A stretch of DNA of 7,284 nucleotides from Dehalococcoidia bacterium (GCA_014859215.1 JACUUS010000115.1:1-7284); one strand, 5' to 3'; positions 1-7,028 are shown, counted from the stretch's first letter. Translations and numbers: made by a program. The notes: generated by a model not told the origin, from the sequence alone.

Positions 1-380
1 CTCACCACCGCGAGGGGGGCCATGGGGCAGGCGGGATCATCGCCCTTCACGCAGGCGCGGCAGCGGCCGCAGGGGTAGAAGTAACGATGGACCACCCTGT
101 CGCCTTCAGAAAGAGGCTGGCCGGCTGAATCGGTAATAACACCTTTGCCGAGTTTGGCTACCGTCCCGAGCATTTCATGACCGAGGATGGCCGGAAGCGG
201 CGCGCCAAGAGCTGCCAGATCAGTCTCTCCGCGCCACATATGCATGTCCGAGCCGCATATGTTGGCGCACCTGACCTTCAGCACTATCGCCCCCGGTTCG
301 GGGTCAGGCACCGGGTACTCGCGGATTTCGAAGGGTATGCCGCGTCCAAGATAGACTGCCGCCTTGCCTTTTTCGGCCAC
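1..380 (-). CDS. Zinc-dependent alcohol dehydrogenase (MDR family), N-terminal part
   Basis: This is the first 126 codons of a medium-chain zinc dehydrogenase; the gene runs off the left edge, so the Rossmann NAD(P)-binding half is not seen. The visible part is the GroES-like catalytic domain. Likely catalytic zinc ligands are Cys42 (in CGSDMH), His68 and Glu69 (GHE). Cys104, Cys107, Cys110 and Cys118 form the structural-zinc cluster (CGRCRAC then C). Such enzymes oxidise alcohols or reduce carbonyls in the cytoplasm; the substrate cannot be told from this half. The start is taken as GTG at 378-380 because a purine-rich GGAAGGGGG lies about 9 nt upstream and the reading begins with a typical AxYLGRG strand. 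It follows the MBL-hydrolase gene by 59 nt on the same strand, so the two are probably one operon. The family is secure; the exact substrate is unknown. Confidence 0.88.
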   Translation of the reverse strand, partial: MAEKGKAAVYLGRGIPFEIREYPVPDPEPGAIVLKVRCANICGSDMHMWRGETDLAALGAPLPAILGHEMLGTVAKLGKGVITDSAGQPLSEGDRVVHRYFYPCGRCRACVKGDDPACPMAPLAVV

Positions 381-439
381 TGTCGGTTACCCCCTTCCTC
401 TTTGTCGGGATGCAGGCCAGCCGTAAACAGAAGAGACTG

Positions 440-1321
440 TCAGGCTGGTTCTATGCCCCTGTAGTAGAGGGCATATGCGCCGACTGTCATAGCCAGGTCA
501 ATGCTTTCCAGTTCCACTCCCAGGCTGGCCCGAACATAATCGCGGAGTTCGCGCTGAATTACTACCGGGTCCTTTCCTGCTTTGAGTGCTTCGCGTATGA
601 AGTCACCCAGCATGCGGGTATGGTGTTCGGCCATCCGCGTGAGCCTCTCCGGATCGGAGCCCACGCCGCCGTGAGAGTAGAACAGGATGCGGGGATGGAG
701 TTTCCTCAGTTTGTCAATGGTCTGAAGATAGAGCTCCTGGTCGAAGCTCGGCGGCGCGACGGCCGGCAGGGGAACTATCTCTCCACGCTGAACGGGAAGG
801 CCGAGGGCTTCTCCGCAGAAGAGGCCTCCAGAGGCGCTGTCCAGTATCGCAATGTGGTGAGGAGAATGGCCCGGAGCATAGATTATCCGCAGTTTCCTTC
901 GTCCAAATCTCAGGGTTTCTCCGTCCAGGGGCACCCGCAGCTGATTTTCGGGAACAGGTTCGACGGGGCCATACACCTCCTCAAAACCATCTCCGAAAGC
1001 GGATTTCGTACTCCGGATAAGACGGGACGGGTCGACTGCGTGTTTCCGGCCCGCGGGATGCACCACCACCATCGCTTCGGGGAACAGCCGCGCCAGCGTT
1101 CCCATGCCGCCCGCATGGTCTACGTGGATGTGCGTGGGGATGATACAGGTCAGGTGGCCGATCTCCAGTTCCTCCAGCGCCTGTCGAATCCGGGGCACGC
1201 AGCCTGCGGGGCCGGGCTCTATCAGGACGCCTGATTCCTTGATGATGTAAGCCGCGAAAAGCATGGCCGTGCCGGCCAGCGGCGTTTCAACACGGTATAT
1301 ACCAGGAGCTACGTGTTCCAT
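440..1321 (-). CDS. MBL-fold metallo-hydrolase
   Basis: This is a 293-residue metallo-beta-lactamase-fold protein, probably a cytoplasmic hydrolase of the glyoxalase II/lactonase/thioesterase type. The metal motif HIHVDH gives His64, His66, Asp68 and His69. Further ligands are His152 (APGHSPHH) and His217 (YSHGG). The usual bridging Asp of motif 4 (normally GD) is Glu171 here (FCGEAL). The C-terminal 75 residues are largely helical in character. I chose ATG at 1319-1321 because GGAG lies 10 nt upstream and the text resumes as a typical MBL N-terminus (EHVAPGIYRVETP). An in-frame TTG at 1343-1345 would add eight residues, but it has no ribosome-binding site and lies only about 14 nt from the predicted transcription start. 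It is the first gene of a likely operon with the dehydrogenase. The substrate is unknown. Confidence 0.9.
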   Translation of the reverse strand: MEHVAPGIYRVETPLAGTAMLFAAYIIKESGVLIEPGPAGCVPRIRQALEELEIGHLTCIIPTHIHVDHAGGMGTLARLFPEAMVVVHPAGRKHAVDPSRLIRSTKSAFGDGFEEVYGPVEPVPENQLRVPLDGETLRFGRRKLRIIYAPGHSPHHIAILDSASGGLFCGEALGLPVQRGEIVPLPAVAPPSFDQELYLQTIDKLRKLHPRILFYSHGGVGSDPERLTRMAEHHTRMLGDFIREALKAGKDPVVIQRELRDYVRASLGVELESIDLAMTVGAYALYYRGIEPA

Positions 1322-1365
1322 AGAGAGCAGTCTCCGGCGAGGCAAAGCTGTAGACCGGTTGACCT

Positions 1366-1394
1366 ATTATGAAGCGCGTACCCTGCCTTGTAAA
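1366..1394 (-). promoter_or_regulatory. Sigma-70-like promoter of the MBL hydrolase/dehydrogenase unit
   Basis: Read on the minus strand, TTTACA (1389-1394; 5 of 6 to the -35 consensus) and CATAAT (1366-1371; 5 of 6 to the -10 consensus) are separated by exactly 17 nt. Transcription would start near 1359, leaving a leader of about 38 nt before the ATG at 1321. This supports the ATG over the upstream TTG. This is a motif match only. Confidence 0.55.
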
Positions 1395-1882
1395 GTCCTT
1401 CTGAAACCGTCTTCCGTCCGGCATGCGCGGGTGGGAAGAAATCCCAGAATTGCTCGCTCACCCAACTTTTCGAAACGATAGACATACCCGACTGAAACTA
1501 CGGATAGTAACTAGTTTCAAATAGGTAAGCATACGAATACCTTTGTTATCACAGGATGCCATACTTGATAGAAATGGAGCAGCGGTCCAGGAGTTGATGA
1601 GGGCAGCAGGGGAATCCCTCACCGGTATACGAGACACTCAACTTGTATTGATCAACTGCCCCGGCCCGAGCATCGATTAGAACCGGTCACCGCATCTCTG
1701 AACTGAACAGTAAGGGGAAGAGATTGACTCTTAGTGTGGAGATGATGGGTGGTGGGGAGGACAAGGGCAATCTCGAGGCGGCGTATCAGTGTGGTGTCGG
1801 GCCGGGGTGGTGAAAATCGTTCTTTATGCCGGCTGCCGTAATTCCTGGTAGTGAGCGTGGAAGTCGTTGGAGGAGGCTGTTA
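1395..1882. other. Gene-poor intergenic region, about 490 bp
   Basis: I found no convincing gene on either strand here. It holds an 8-bp inverted repeat, TGAAACTA (1493-1500) and TAGTTTCA (1512-1519), with an 11-nt spacer. A 5-bp pair, AGGTA (1523-1527) and TACCT (1538-1542), follows it. Another small hairpin, TGGGA (1432-1436) and TCCCA (1442-1446), lies nearer the minus-strand promoter. Two short frames without good starts are open on the plus strand (about 1525-1680 and 1652-1813), but both are short enough to occur by chance. The region must contain the promoter of the plus-strand gene at 1883, but I could not find a convincing -35/-10 pair. Confidence 0.5.
1871..1876 (+). promoter_or_regulatory. 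Ribosome-binding site deciding the start at 1883
   Basis: A perfect AGGAGG lies 6 nt before the ATG at 1883. It favours this ATG over the in-frame upstream ATG at 1826, whose extra residues do not match the HesB-like N-terminus. Confidence 0.75.
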
Positions 1883-2230
1883 ATGATCAGACTGACCGAG
1901 ATGGCTGCGACAGTGCTCTTTGAGAGCCTGCGGGCCAGCGGTATACATCCCAACTGGGGCCTCAGGGTGAAGGAAGAGGCGGGTACATTTAAACTTCAGT
2001 TGGATACGCCGCGACCGAATGACAGGGTGATCCGCCGGAACGAGGCGGTTGTGCTGATAGTAGACAGGACGGTTGAAGAAGAAGTGGGAAACGCTTTGAT
2101 CGATCTTGAGGATGACCTGGAAGAACCTCAGCTTGTAATGCGCAAGAGGTTGGCCAGGGCGGCTCCGGCATGGCAGGAGGCGACTGAATGGAGGCCGCTC
2201 ATGGCCCCGAGGTACGTGCCGGCGAACTAG
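1883..2230 (+). CDS. HesB/IscA-like protein without cysteines
   Basis: This is a 115-residue protein whose first 90 residues follow the A-type Fe-S carrier (HesB/IscA) pattern. It opens with MIRLTEMAATVLFESL, then has LRVK...GTFKLQLD at 27-41, a DRVI strand near 47-50, and LIVDRTVEEEVGNALIDL at 58-75. The family normally carries a Cys in the GCSG turn (here GT at 34-35) and a C-terminal CxC; this protein contains no Cys at all, so it cannot hold Fe-S the usual way. The last 25 residues (Trp- and Pro-containing) are an unrecognised tail. The start is ATG at 1883, with AGGAGG at 1871-1876 spaced by 6 nt; a frame-extending ATG at 1826 has no such site. It stands alone on the plus strand and ends inside a terminator-like hairpin, overlapping polX by 32 bp. 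The fold assignment is from pattern recognition; the function is unknown. Confidence 0.75.
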   Translation: MIRLTEMAATVLFESLRASGIHPNWGLRVKEEAGTFKLQLDTPRPNDRVIRRNEAVVLIVDRTVEEEVGNALIDLEDDLEEPQLVMRKRLARAAPAWQEATEWRPLMAPRYVPAN

Positions 2231-3965
2231 CCGGCCTGTTTTGCCGGAATATCTCCATTATCTCCTCCAACGAACGGGCGTTGAGCACATCCGGCTTCTC
2301 CAGCCACCCTCGCCGCGCCTGTGTGATCCCGTACCTCATCAAGTCAAGCTCGGACAGGCTATGAGCATCGCTGGAAATAGCGATCTTCACTCCCATTTCT
2401 TTCGCCATCTTGCAGTAGATATCGGCAAGGTCCAGGCGGTCGGTTTGTGAATTGAGTTCGAGCGCGCATCCGTTCTCCCGGGCAGCCCGGATTATGGCCT
2501 CCATGTCGACTTCATAGGGTTCCCGCTCTCCTATTATCCTGCCGGTAGGATGCGCAAGGACAATGAAGTAAGGATGCCGCAGAGCCCGTATTATCCGCTG
2601 CGTCTGCTTCTCCCCGGGTAAATCGAATTTGTGGTGTATCGAGCATACTACCAGGTCGAGTTTTTCCAGGATTTGAGGTGAAAGGTCGAGGGAACCATCT
2701 TCGTAAACATCCACCTCGATCCCTTTAAGAACGAGGAAGTCCGAGAAGGTCTGGTTCAGCTCGTCTATTTCCTTTATCTGCTCAGAGAGCCGATCCTCAT
2801 TCAGCCCGCGCGTCATCGCCAGTCGCCTGGAATGATCGGTGACGGCGATATACTGATAGCCTCTCTCGCGTGCGGCGACGGCCATTTCTTTCAGTGTCGC
2901 GCGCCCCTCGGTGGCAGAGGTATGGATGTGCAGGTCGCCTCGGATGTCTTCGAGCGTGATCAGGTGTGGCAGTCCGTCCCTGAGGGCGGCTTCGATTTCG
3001 CCCCTGTTTTCTCGCAGCTCGGGCTCTATATAAGGAAGGCCGACCTGCGCGTAGACTTCTTGCTCTGTAGCTCCGGCGACCCTGTCACCTCCGCTGAAGA
3101 CGCCGTATTCGTTGATTTTGAGGTTGCTCTTCATGCCCATCTTGCGCAAGGCTATCGAGTGCGCTTTGGATCCGGTAAAGTACAGGAGCGCCGCTCCGAA
3201 GCTCTCGTCCGGCACCACCCGGACATCGACGTGAAATCCCGACCGAAGCATTATCGAGGAACGTGTAGCGCCTCGTTCCAGGACCTGGATTGCGCCGCCG
3301 TAGCTGACGAAGCGGTCCATGACCTCGGAGGGGTTCTCGCAGGCTACCAGGATATCGAGATCGCCTACGGTCTCCTGTTTTCGACGATAGCTCCCTGCGA
3401 GATCAATTCTCTTAACGCCGCTGATTTCCACCAGGACTTCGACAAGTGACTGAGCAATCTGCTCGACCGCAGGCAGCCTGAGCCGTTTCTCTCCCGGAGA
3501 CATTCCTCTGACGCGGTTTATCTGCTCGAGGATTTTCTCTTCCGCTTTGGGGCCGAACCCGGGAAGCTTGCGCACTTGCTGCTCTCTGGCGGCCTTTTCG
3601 AGATCTTCAATTCCGGTGATACCCAGATTCTGGTGGAGCATCTTGACCCGCCTGGGGCCGACTTCGCCGATCCTGAGGAGGTCGATAAGGCCCGCCGGCA
3701 GACGCTGCTTGATGTCCTCAAGCTGGGGCAGTCTGCCGCTCTTCACTATTTCTGCCAGCTTGGCCGCCAGGTCTTTGCCTATACCCGGCAGTCCGGTCAG
3801 GTCTTCGCCTTTGTCGACCATTTCAGCGACGTTCTGGGGGAGGCTCTCGATATTGCGGGCGGCAGTCCTGTAGGCTCTTACTCGAAACTGGTTGGCGGCT
3901 TCGATCTCCAGAAAGTCAGCCAACTCATAGAAGATGTCCGCTATTTCCGAGTTCCGAACGACCAT
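2199..3965 (-). CDS. polX: DNA polymerase/3'-5' exonuclease PolX
   Basis: This is a 588-residue bacterial family X DNA polymerase with a C-terminal PHP phosphoesterase, the usual architecture for gap filling and end trimming in base-excision repair. The N-terminal 8-kDa and helix-hairpin-helix part includes LPGIGK (59-64), the stretch around IGEVGPRRV (99-107) and LPGFGPK (134-140). The polymerase palm has GSYRR (191-195), Asp202 and Asp204 in GDLDIL, and Asp247 in HVDVRVV; FTGSKAHS (263-270) follows. PHP metal residues are visible as DLHIHTS (His346, His348), TDHS (Asp377, His378), Glu417, His444, His472 (AHPTGR) and SSDAHS (Asp533, His535). All key residues are present, so both activities should be intact. 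The gene begins 32 nt after ppsA with only a weak ribosome-binding site. Its last residues (from about 578) are a Ser/Pro-rich tail overlapping the convergent gene. Confidence 0.96.
   Translation of the reverse strand: MVVRNSEIADIFYELADFLEIEAANQFRVRAYRTAARNIESLPQNVAEMVDKGEDLTGLPGIGKDLAAKLAEIVKSGRLPQLEDIKQRLPAGLIDLLRIGEVGPRRVKMLHQNLGITGIEDLEKAAREQQVRKLPGFGPKAEEKILEQINRVRGMSPGEKRLRLPAVEQIAQSLVEVLVEISGVKRIDLAGSYRRKQETVGDLDILVACENPSEVMDRFVSYGGAIQVLERGATRSSIMLRSGFHVDVRVVPDESFGAALLYFTGSKAHSIALRKMGMKSNLKINEYGVFSGGDRVAGATEQEVYAQVGLPYIEPELRENRGEIEAALRDGLPHLITLEDIRGDLHIHTSATEGRATLKEMAVAARERGYQYIAVTDHSRRLAMTRGLNEDRLSEQIKEIDELNQTFSDFLVLKGIEVDVYEDGSLDLSPQILEKLDLVVCSIHHKFDLPGEKQTQRIIRALRHPYFIVLAHPTGRIIGEREPYEVDMEAIIRAARENGCALELNSQTDRLDLADIYCKMAKEMGVKIAISSDAHSLSELDLMRYGITQARRGWLEKPDVLNARSLEEIMEIFRQNRPASSPARTSGP
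2218..2242 (+). terminator. Terminator-like hairpin at the end of the HesB-like gene
   Basis: GCCGGC (2218-2223) and GCCGGC (2230-2235) form a 6-bp GC stem around the loop GAACTA. CTGTTTT follows on the plus strand. The TAG stop codon (2228-2230) spans the loop and the first base of the 3' arm. On the minus strand no T-run follows, so it would stop only plus-strand transcription. The T-tract is short and the stem modest, so efficiency is uncertain. It lies inside the 3' coding end of polX. Confidence 0.5.
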
Positions 3966-3981
3966 ACTCGTATTCCGGGAG

Positions 3982-3996
3982 GCCGCCGAGGGCGGC
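3982..3996 (-). other. Intercistronic hairpin between ppsA and polX
   Basis: GCCGCC and GGCGGC form a 6-bp GC-only stem with a 3-nt loop in the 32-nt gap between the ppsA stop and the polX start. No T-run follows on the minus strand, so it is not a classical terminator. It could stabilise the upstream mRNA or damp translation of polX, whose own ribosome-binding site is poor. Confidence 0.4.
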
Positions 3997-3997
3997 G

Positions 3998-6403
3998 TTA
4001 TGGCATACTCGGTCCGAGCCTCTGCTCCACTTCCGCAACCCGCCTTTTCACGGGAACGACGCTGTCCGGATTGAGGGAGATAGAGTCTATGCCCTCCTCA
4101 ACGAGAAAATCGGCGAAATCCGGGTAATCGCTCGGCGCCTGACCGCAAATTCCCACTTTCTTTGTCTTGCGGTGCGCAGCCTGGATAAGCTCGCTGATGG
4201 CTTTTTTTACAGCCGGGTGGCGCTCATCGAAAAGCTGCGCGAGTTCCGCTGAATCGCGGTCCACACCAAGGACAAGCTGGGTAAGATCGTTCGATCCGAT
4301 GGAGAAGCCGTCGAACCTGTCGGCAAAGTCCTCGGCAAGGCTTATATTCGACGGGATCTCAGCCATGACATAGACCTGGAGTCCCCTCTCGCCCCGTCTG
4401 AGTCCATTTTCCGCGAGCACCTGAAATACCTGGTCCGCTTCCTCGGGGGTACGGCAGAAGGGTATCATTATGAGAACGTTCGTCAATCCCATATCATCGC
4501 GTACTCTCCTGATGGCCTGGCATTCGAGCGCGAAGCCTTCCCTGTAAAGGTCGCTGTAGTATCGGGAAGCGCCCCGGAAACCCAGCATGGGGTTCTCCTC
4601 GACCGGCTCGAACTCCCTGCCGCCGATCAGATTGGCATACTCATTCGTTTTGAAATCACTCATCCGGACGATGACATCATGGGGATACTGTGAAGCGCCG
4701 ATCTTGGCTATGCCCTCGGCCAGGAGATCGACGAAGTACCTCGTCTTGTTCTCATAAGCCCTCGTGAGGTCCCCGATGGTCTTGCGTGCTTGCTCGTCCT
4801 TGAGGTTCGGATAGCGTACAAGCGCCATCGGATGTATCTTGATCGCATTGTTGACTATGAACTCCATGCGGGCGAGCCCTATTCCCTCACAGGGAAGGCG
4901 CCACCACCTGAATGAGGCCGCCGGGCTCGATATGTTCATCATGATCTGCGTCTGCGTCTGCGGCATGTCTTCCAGGTTCTGTTCATGGACCTCATAGTCC
5001 ATTATTCCTTCATATATATATCCGTGATCGCCCTCAGCGCAGGAAAGCGTGATCTCCTGGCCGGGCTGCAGTCTCTCCGTAGCTTCACCTGTACCGACCA
5101 GGGCGGGAATGCCAAGCTCACGGCTGACGATAGCGGCATGTGAAGTCCGGCCGCCGAAATCGGTGACTATACCCAGGGCCTTTCGCATGATGGGCACCCA
5201 GTCAGGGTCGGTCATGCCGGTAACCAGTATAGTGCCCTCTTCGAAGCGGTCTATCTCAGCGACGCTCTTTATAACGCTGGCCTTCCCTGCGGCGATTGCC
5301 TCCCCTATAGCGAGCCCCGTAAGCAGTCTGTAGCCGGTCTGTTTCAACCGGTAAGTCTTGAGTGCCGCTGGCTGCTTCTGGGACTGGACGGTCTCCGGCC
5401 GGGCCTGGACTACGAACAACTCACCGGTCTCGCCGTCTTTCGCCCATTCGATATCCATCGGCATTCCGTAATGCTCCTCGATGATCGATGCCCATTTGCC
5501 GAGCTGAAGTATCTCTTGATTCTGCAAAGCGAACGAGCGTCGCTCCTTTGTGGAGGTGTCCACTGTCTTGGTCCTGACACTTCCGCCAGTCGCGTAGACG
5601 ACCTTCTTTTCTTTGTCCCCCATCGATTTCTCGATTATGGGCGTGAAATCGTTATTGCCCAGTACAGGTTTGAACACCATGTACTGGTCCGGGTTCACCA
5701 TGCCCTGGACGACAGCTTCGCCGAGTCCCCATGACGCGTCAATGACCACGACGTCACGGAAGCCGGTCTCTGTATCAAGGGTGAACATGACCCCGGCACT
5801 AGCCTTGTCGGAGCGGACCATCTTCTGAATTCCCACAGAGAGCGCCACCTGAAGGTGGTCGAAACCCTTTTCATTTCGGTATGCGATAGCGCGATCGGTG
5901 AACAGCGACGCGAAGCATCGGCGGCAAGCGATGAGCAGCTCCTTCTCGCCAACGACATTGAGAAAAGTCTCCTGCTGGCCGGCGAAACTTGCGTCAGGCA
6001 GGTCCTCGGCGGTCGCACTGCTTCTAACCGCGACACTCATTTCGGGTATGCTGTATCTCAGGGAAAGCTCGCGGTACCCGGTCTGTATCTCATCGGCAAT
6101 ATCCGGGGGGTACTCTGACTGGAGTATAAGTTCACGGATCGACTTGCCCACGCTGCTCAGCGGCCTGGCGCCCGTCCGGAGATCCTGCAGGTGCTCGTCG
6201 ATCCGGCCCAGCAGATTATTTGCCTCCAGGAAACGCCTGTATGCGCCGGCCGTGGTCGCAAACCCGTCGGGGACTGCTACCCCCCTCCGTTTCAACATCC
6301 TGATCATCTCACCCAGGGAGGAGTTCTTTCCCCCCACGTCGGGAACATCCCTTACCCCCAGTTCCTCGAACCAGCGTATATACCTCAATCCACTTGAAAC
6401 CAT
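3998..6403 (-). CDS. ppsA: Phosphoenolpyruvate synthase
   Basis: The 801-residue enzyme (E. coli PpsA is 792) converts pyruvate, ATP and water to PEP, AMP and phosphate in the cytoplasm, feeding gluconeogenesis. The N-terminal ATP-binding domain has VGGKNSSLGEM (23-33), AVRSSATAEDLPDASFAGQQ (125-144) and the closing QARPET (333-338). The swivelling phosphohistidine domain has GGRTSHAAIVSREL with catalytic His422. The C-terminal PEP/pyruvate barrel has MSDFKTNEY (581-589), NPMLGFRG (604-611), EIPSN (682-686), GSNDLTQL (703-710) and CGQAPSD with Cys753. The CGQAPSD...SLNPD ending is PEP synthase-like rather than pyruvate phosphate dikinase-like. The start is ATG at 6401-6403, preceded by AGGAGG 4 nt upstream. 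An in-frame TTG at 6463 would add 20 residues unlike the family. polX follows on the same strand. A terminator-like hairpin upstream suggests possible leader control. Confidence 0.97.
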   Translation of the reverse strand: MVSSGLRYIRWFEELGVRDVPDVGGKNSSLGEMIRMLKRRGVAVPDGFATTAGAYRRFLEANNLLGRIDEHLQDLRTGARPLSSVGKSIRELILQSEYPPDIADEIQTGYRELSLRYSIPEMSVAVRSSATAEDLPDASFAGQQETFLNVVGEKELLIACRRCFASLFTDRAIAYRNEKGFDHLQVALSVGIQKMVRSDKASAGVMFTLDTETGFRDVVVIDASWGLGEAVVQGMVNPDQYMVFKPVLGNNDFTPIIEKSMGDKEKKVVYATGGSVRTKTVDTSTKERRSFALQNQEILQLGKWASIIEEHYGMPMDIEWAKDGETGELFVVQARPETVQSQKQPAALKTYRLKQTGYRLLTGLAIGEAIAAGKASVIKSVAEIDRFEEGTILVTGMTDPDWVPIMRKALGIVTDFGGRTSHAAIVSRELGIPALVGTGEATERLQPGQEITLSCAEGDHGYIYEGIMDYEVHEQNLEDMPQTQTQIMMNISSPAASFRWWRLPCEGIGLARMEFIVNNAIKIHPMALVRYPNLKDEQARKTIGDLTRAYENKTRYFVDLLAEGIAKIGASQYPHDVIVRMSDFKTNEYANLIGGREFEPVEENPMLGFRGASRYYSDLYREGFALECQAIRRVRDDMGLTNVLIMIPFCRTPEEADQVFQVLAENGLRRGERGLQVYVMAEIPSNISLAEDFADRFDGFSIGSNDLTQLVLGVDRDSAELAQLFDERHPAVKKAISELIQAAHRKTKKVGICGQAPSDYPDFADFLVEEGIDSISLNPDSVVPVKRRVAEVEQRLGPSMP

Positions 6404-6407
6404 GTCT

Positions 6408-6413
6408 CCTCCT
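6408..6413 (-). promoter_or_regulatory. Ribosome-binding site deciding the ppsA start
   Basis: AGGAGG on the minus strand lies 4 nt before the ATG at 6403 (the overlapping run reads AGGAGGAGAC). It settles the start against the TTG at 6463. Confidence 0.8.
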
Positions 6414-6524
6414 GTCACCGTGGCTGTTGCGTAAGCCGGTAAATAGTAAGGGCAAAGCGGCAATCAAGCCGAAATGCCTGCGCCGTACAGCGTTCCTCGG
6501 TGCCTGCTATTCAATGAAGGCGGA

Positions 6525-6551
6525 ATGAAAAATGCCTCGCGATGAGGCATT
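6525..6551 (-). terminator. Intrinsic-terminator-like hairpin in the ppsA upstream region
   Basis: On the minus strand, AATGCCTC and GAGGCATT form a perfect 8-bp stem around the loop ATCGC (plus coordinates 6531-6538 and 6544-6551). The 3' arm runs straight into TTTC, giving five consecutive T. There is no T-run on the plus strand, so it acts in the ppsA direction. It lies about 125 nt before the ppsA start, with no convincing minus-strand gene upstream for it to end. It is therefore either an attenuator in a long ppsA leader or the end of a small RNA. Confidence 0.55.
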
Positions 6552-6911
6552 AGGAAGACTGCAATATGGCCGAACGTGATCTTTTTCATGATTCCCGGTC
6601 TGGTCATCCCCGACATTAGCCCCGTGGTCTTGGCTTCGAAATCGTATTTCAGGCTAGATAACGATACGCTTCGGACCATCAAGAAGTCATAAAATGAACA
6701 GCAAAAAAGTTAAGAAAGTGTGACATTTGAGGTGTTAGCTTCAGGGTCGTCGTAGATCACGGACCAGGGTATCCCTTTAGCAGGGGGGAAGACCGTCTCT
6801 ACCGCCCCAGGTGTTGCTGAGGTAGTGCCTGCCGCCCGCCATGACCGCGCCTGATCTCTACGGGTTCTTTCGGTTCCAACCTCTAGAACCATTGCTCTCA
6901 TACTGGTATCG

Positions 6912-6941
6912 ATAATAGCAAAGAAAGGCTTCGGTAGTTAA
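6912..6941 (-). promoter_or_regulatory. Weak candidate minus-strand promoter
   Basis: On the minus strand, TTAACT (6936-6941; 4 of 6) and TATTAT (6912-6917; 5 of 6) are 18 nt apart. A transcript from here would begin near 6905 and reach the hairpin at 6551 after about 350 nt, then ppsA after about 500 nt. Similar pairs can occur by chance in AT-rich DNA; a nearer ppsA promoter is possible but I found none better. Confidence 0.25.
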
Positions 6942-7028
6942 CTAGACATAATTAAGCGATACTTGCATACGATTTAGGTATAGGTACGAATTTATGCGAA
7001 CGTGAAGAGACTAAGAAAATGTAAACAA

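Noticed and set aside
410..1234. A 274-codon open frame on the plus strand
   Set aside because: It lies antisense to the MBL hydrolase, which has all family motifs. The plus-strand translation has no recognisable domain and no ribosome-binding site.
1525..1813. Two short plus-strand frames (to stops at 1678-1680 and 1811-1813) that could be gene remnants
   Set aside because: They are about 50 codons each with no good start or ribosome-binding site. Open stretches of this length are expected by chance.
2832..3449. A 205-codon plus-strand open frame
   Set aside because: It is antisense to the well-supported polX coding region and has no protein-family features.
6404..6463. A longer PpsA starting at the TTG at 6463
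   Set aside because: The extra 20 residues do not resemble the family N-terminus, and the AGGAGG directly before the ATG at 6403 explains the start.
6464..6682. A 72-codon minus-strand frame just upstream of ppsA, including a stretch starting MKKITFGH
   Set aside because: It has no good ribosome-binding site and no recognised family, and it runs through the terminator-like hairpin. More likely untranslated leader.
6710..6901. A 63-codon minus-strand frame in the right intergenic region
   Set aside because: It lacks a ribosome-binding site and its translation resembles no family I know. A decayed gene fragment cannot be excluded, but nothing supports it.
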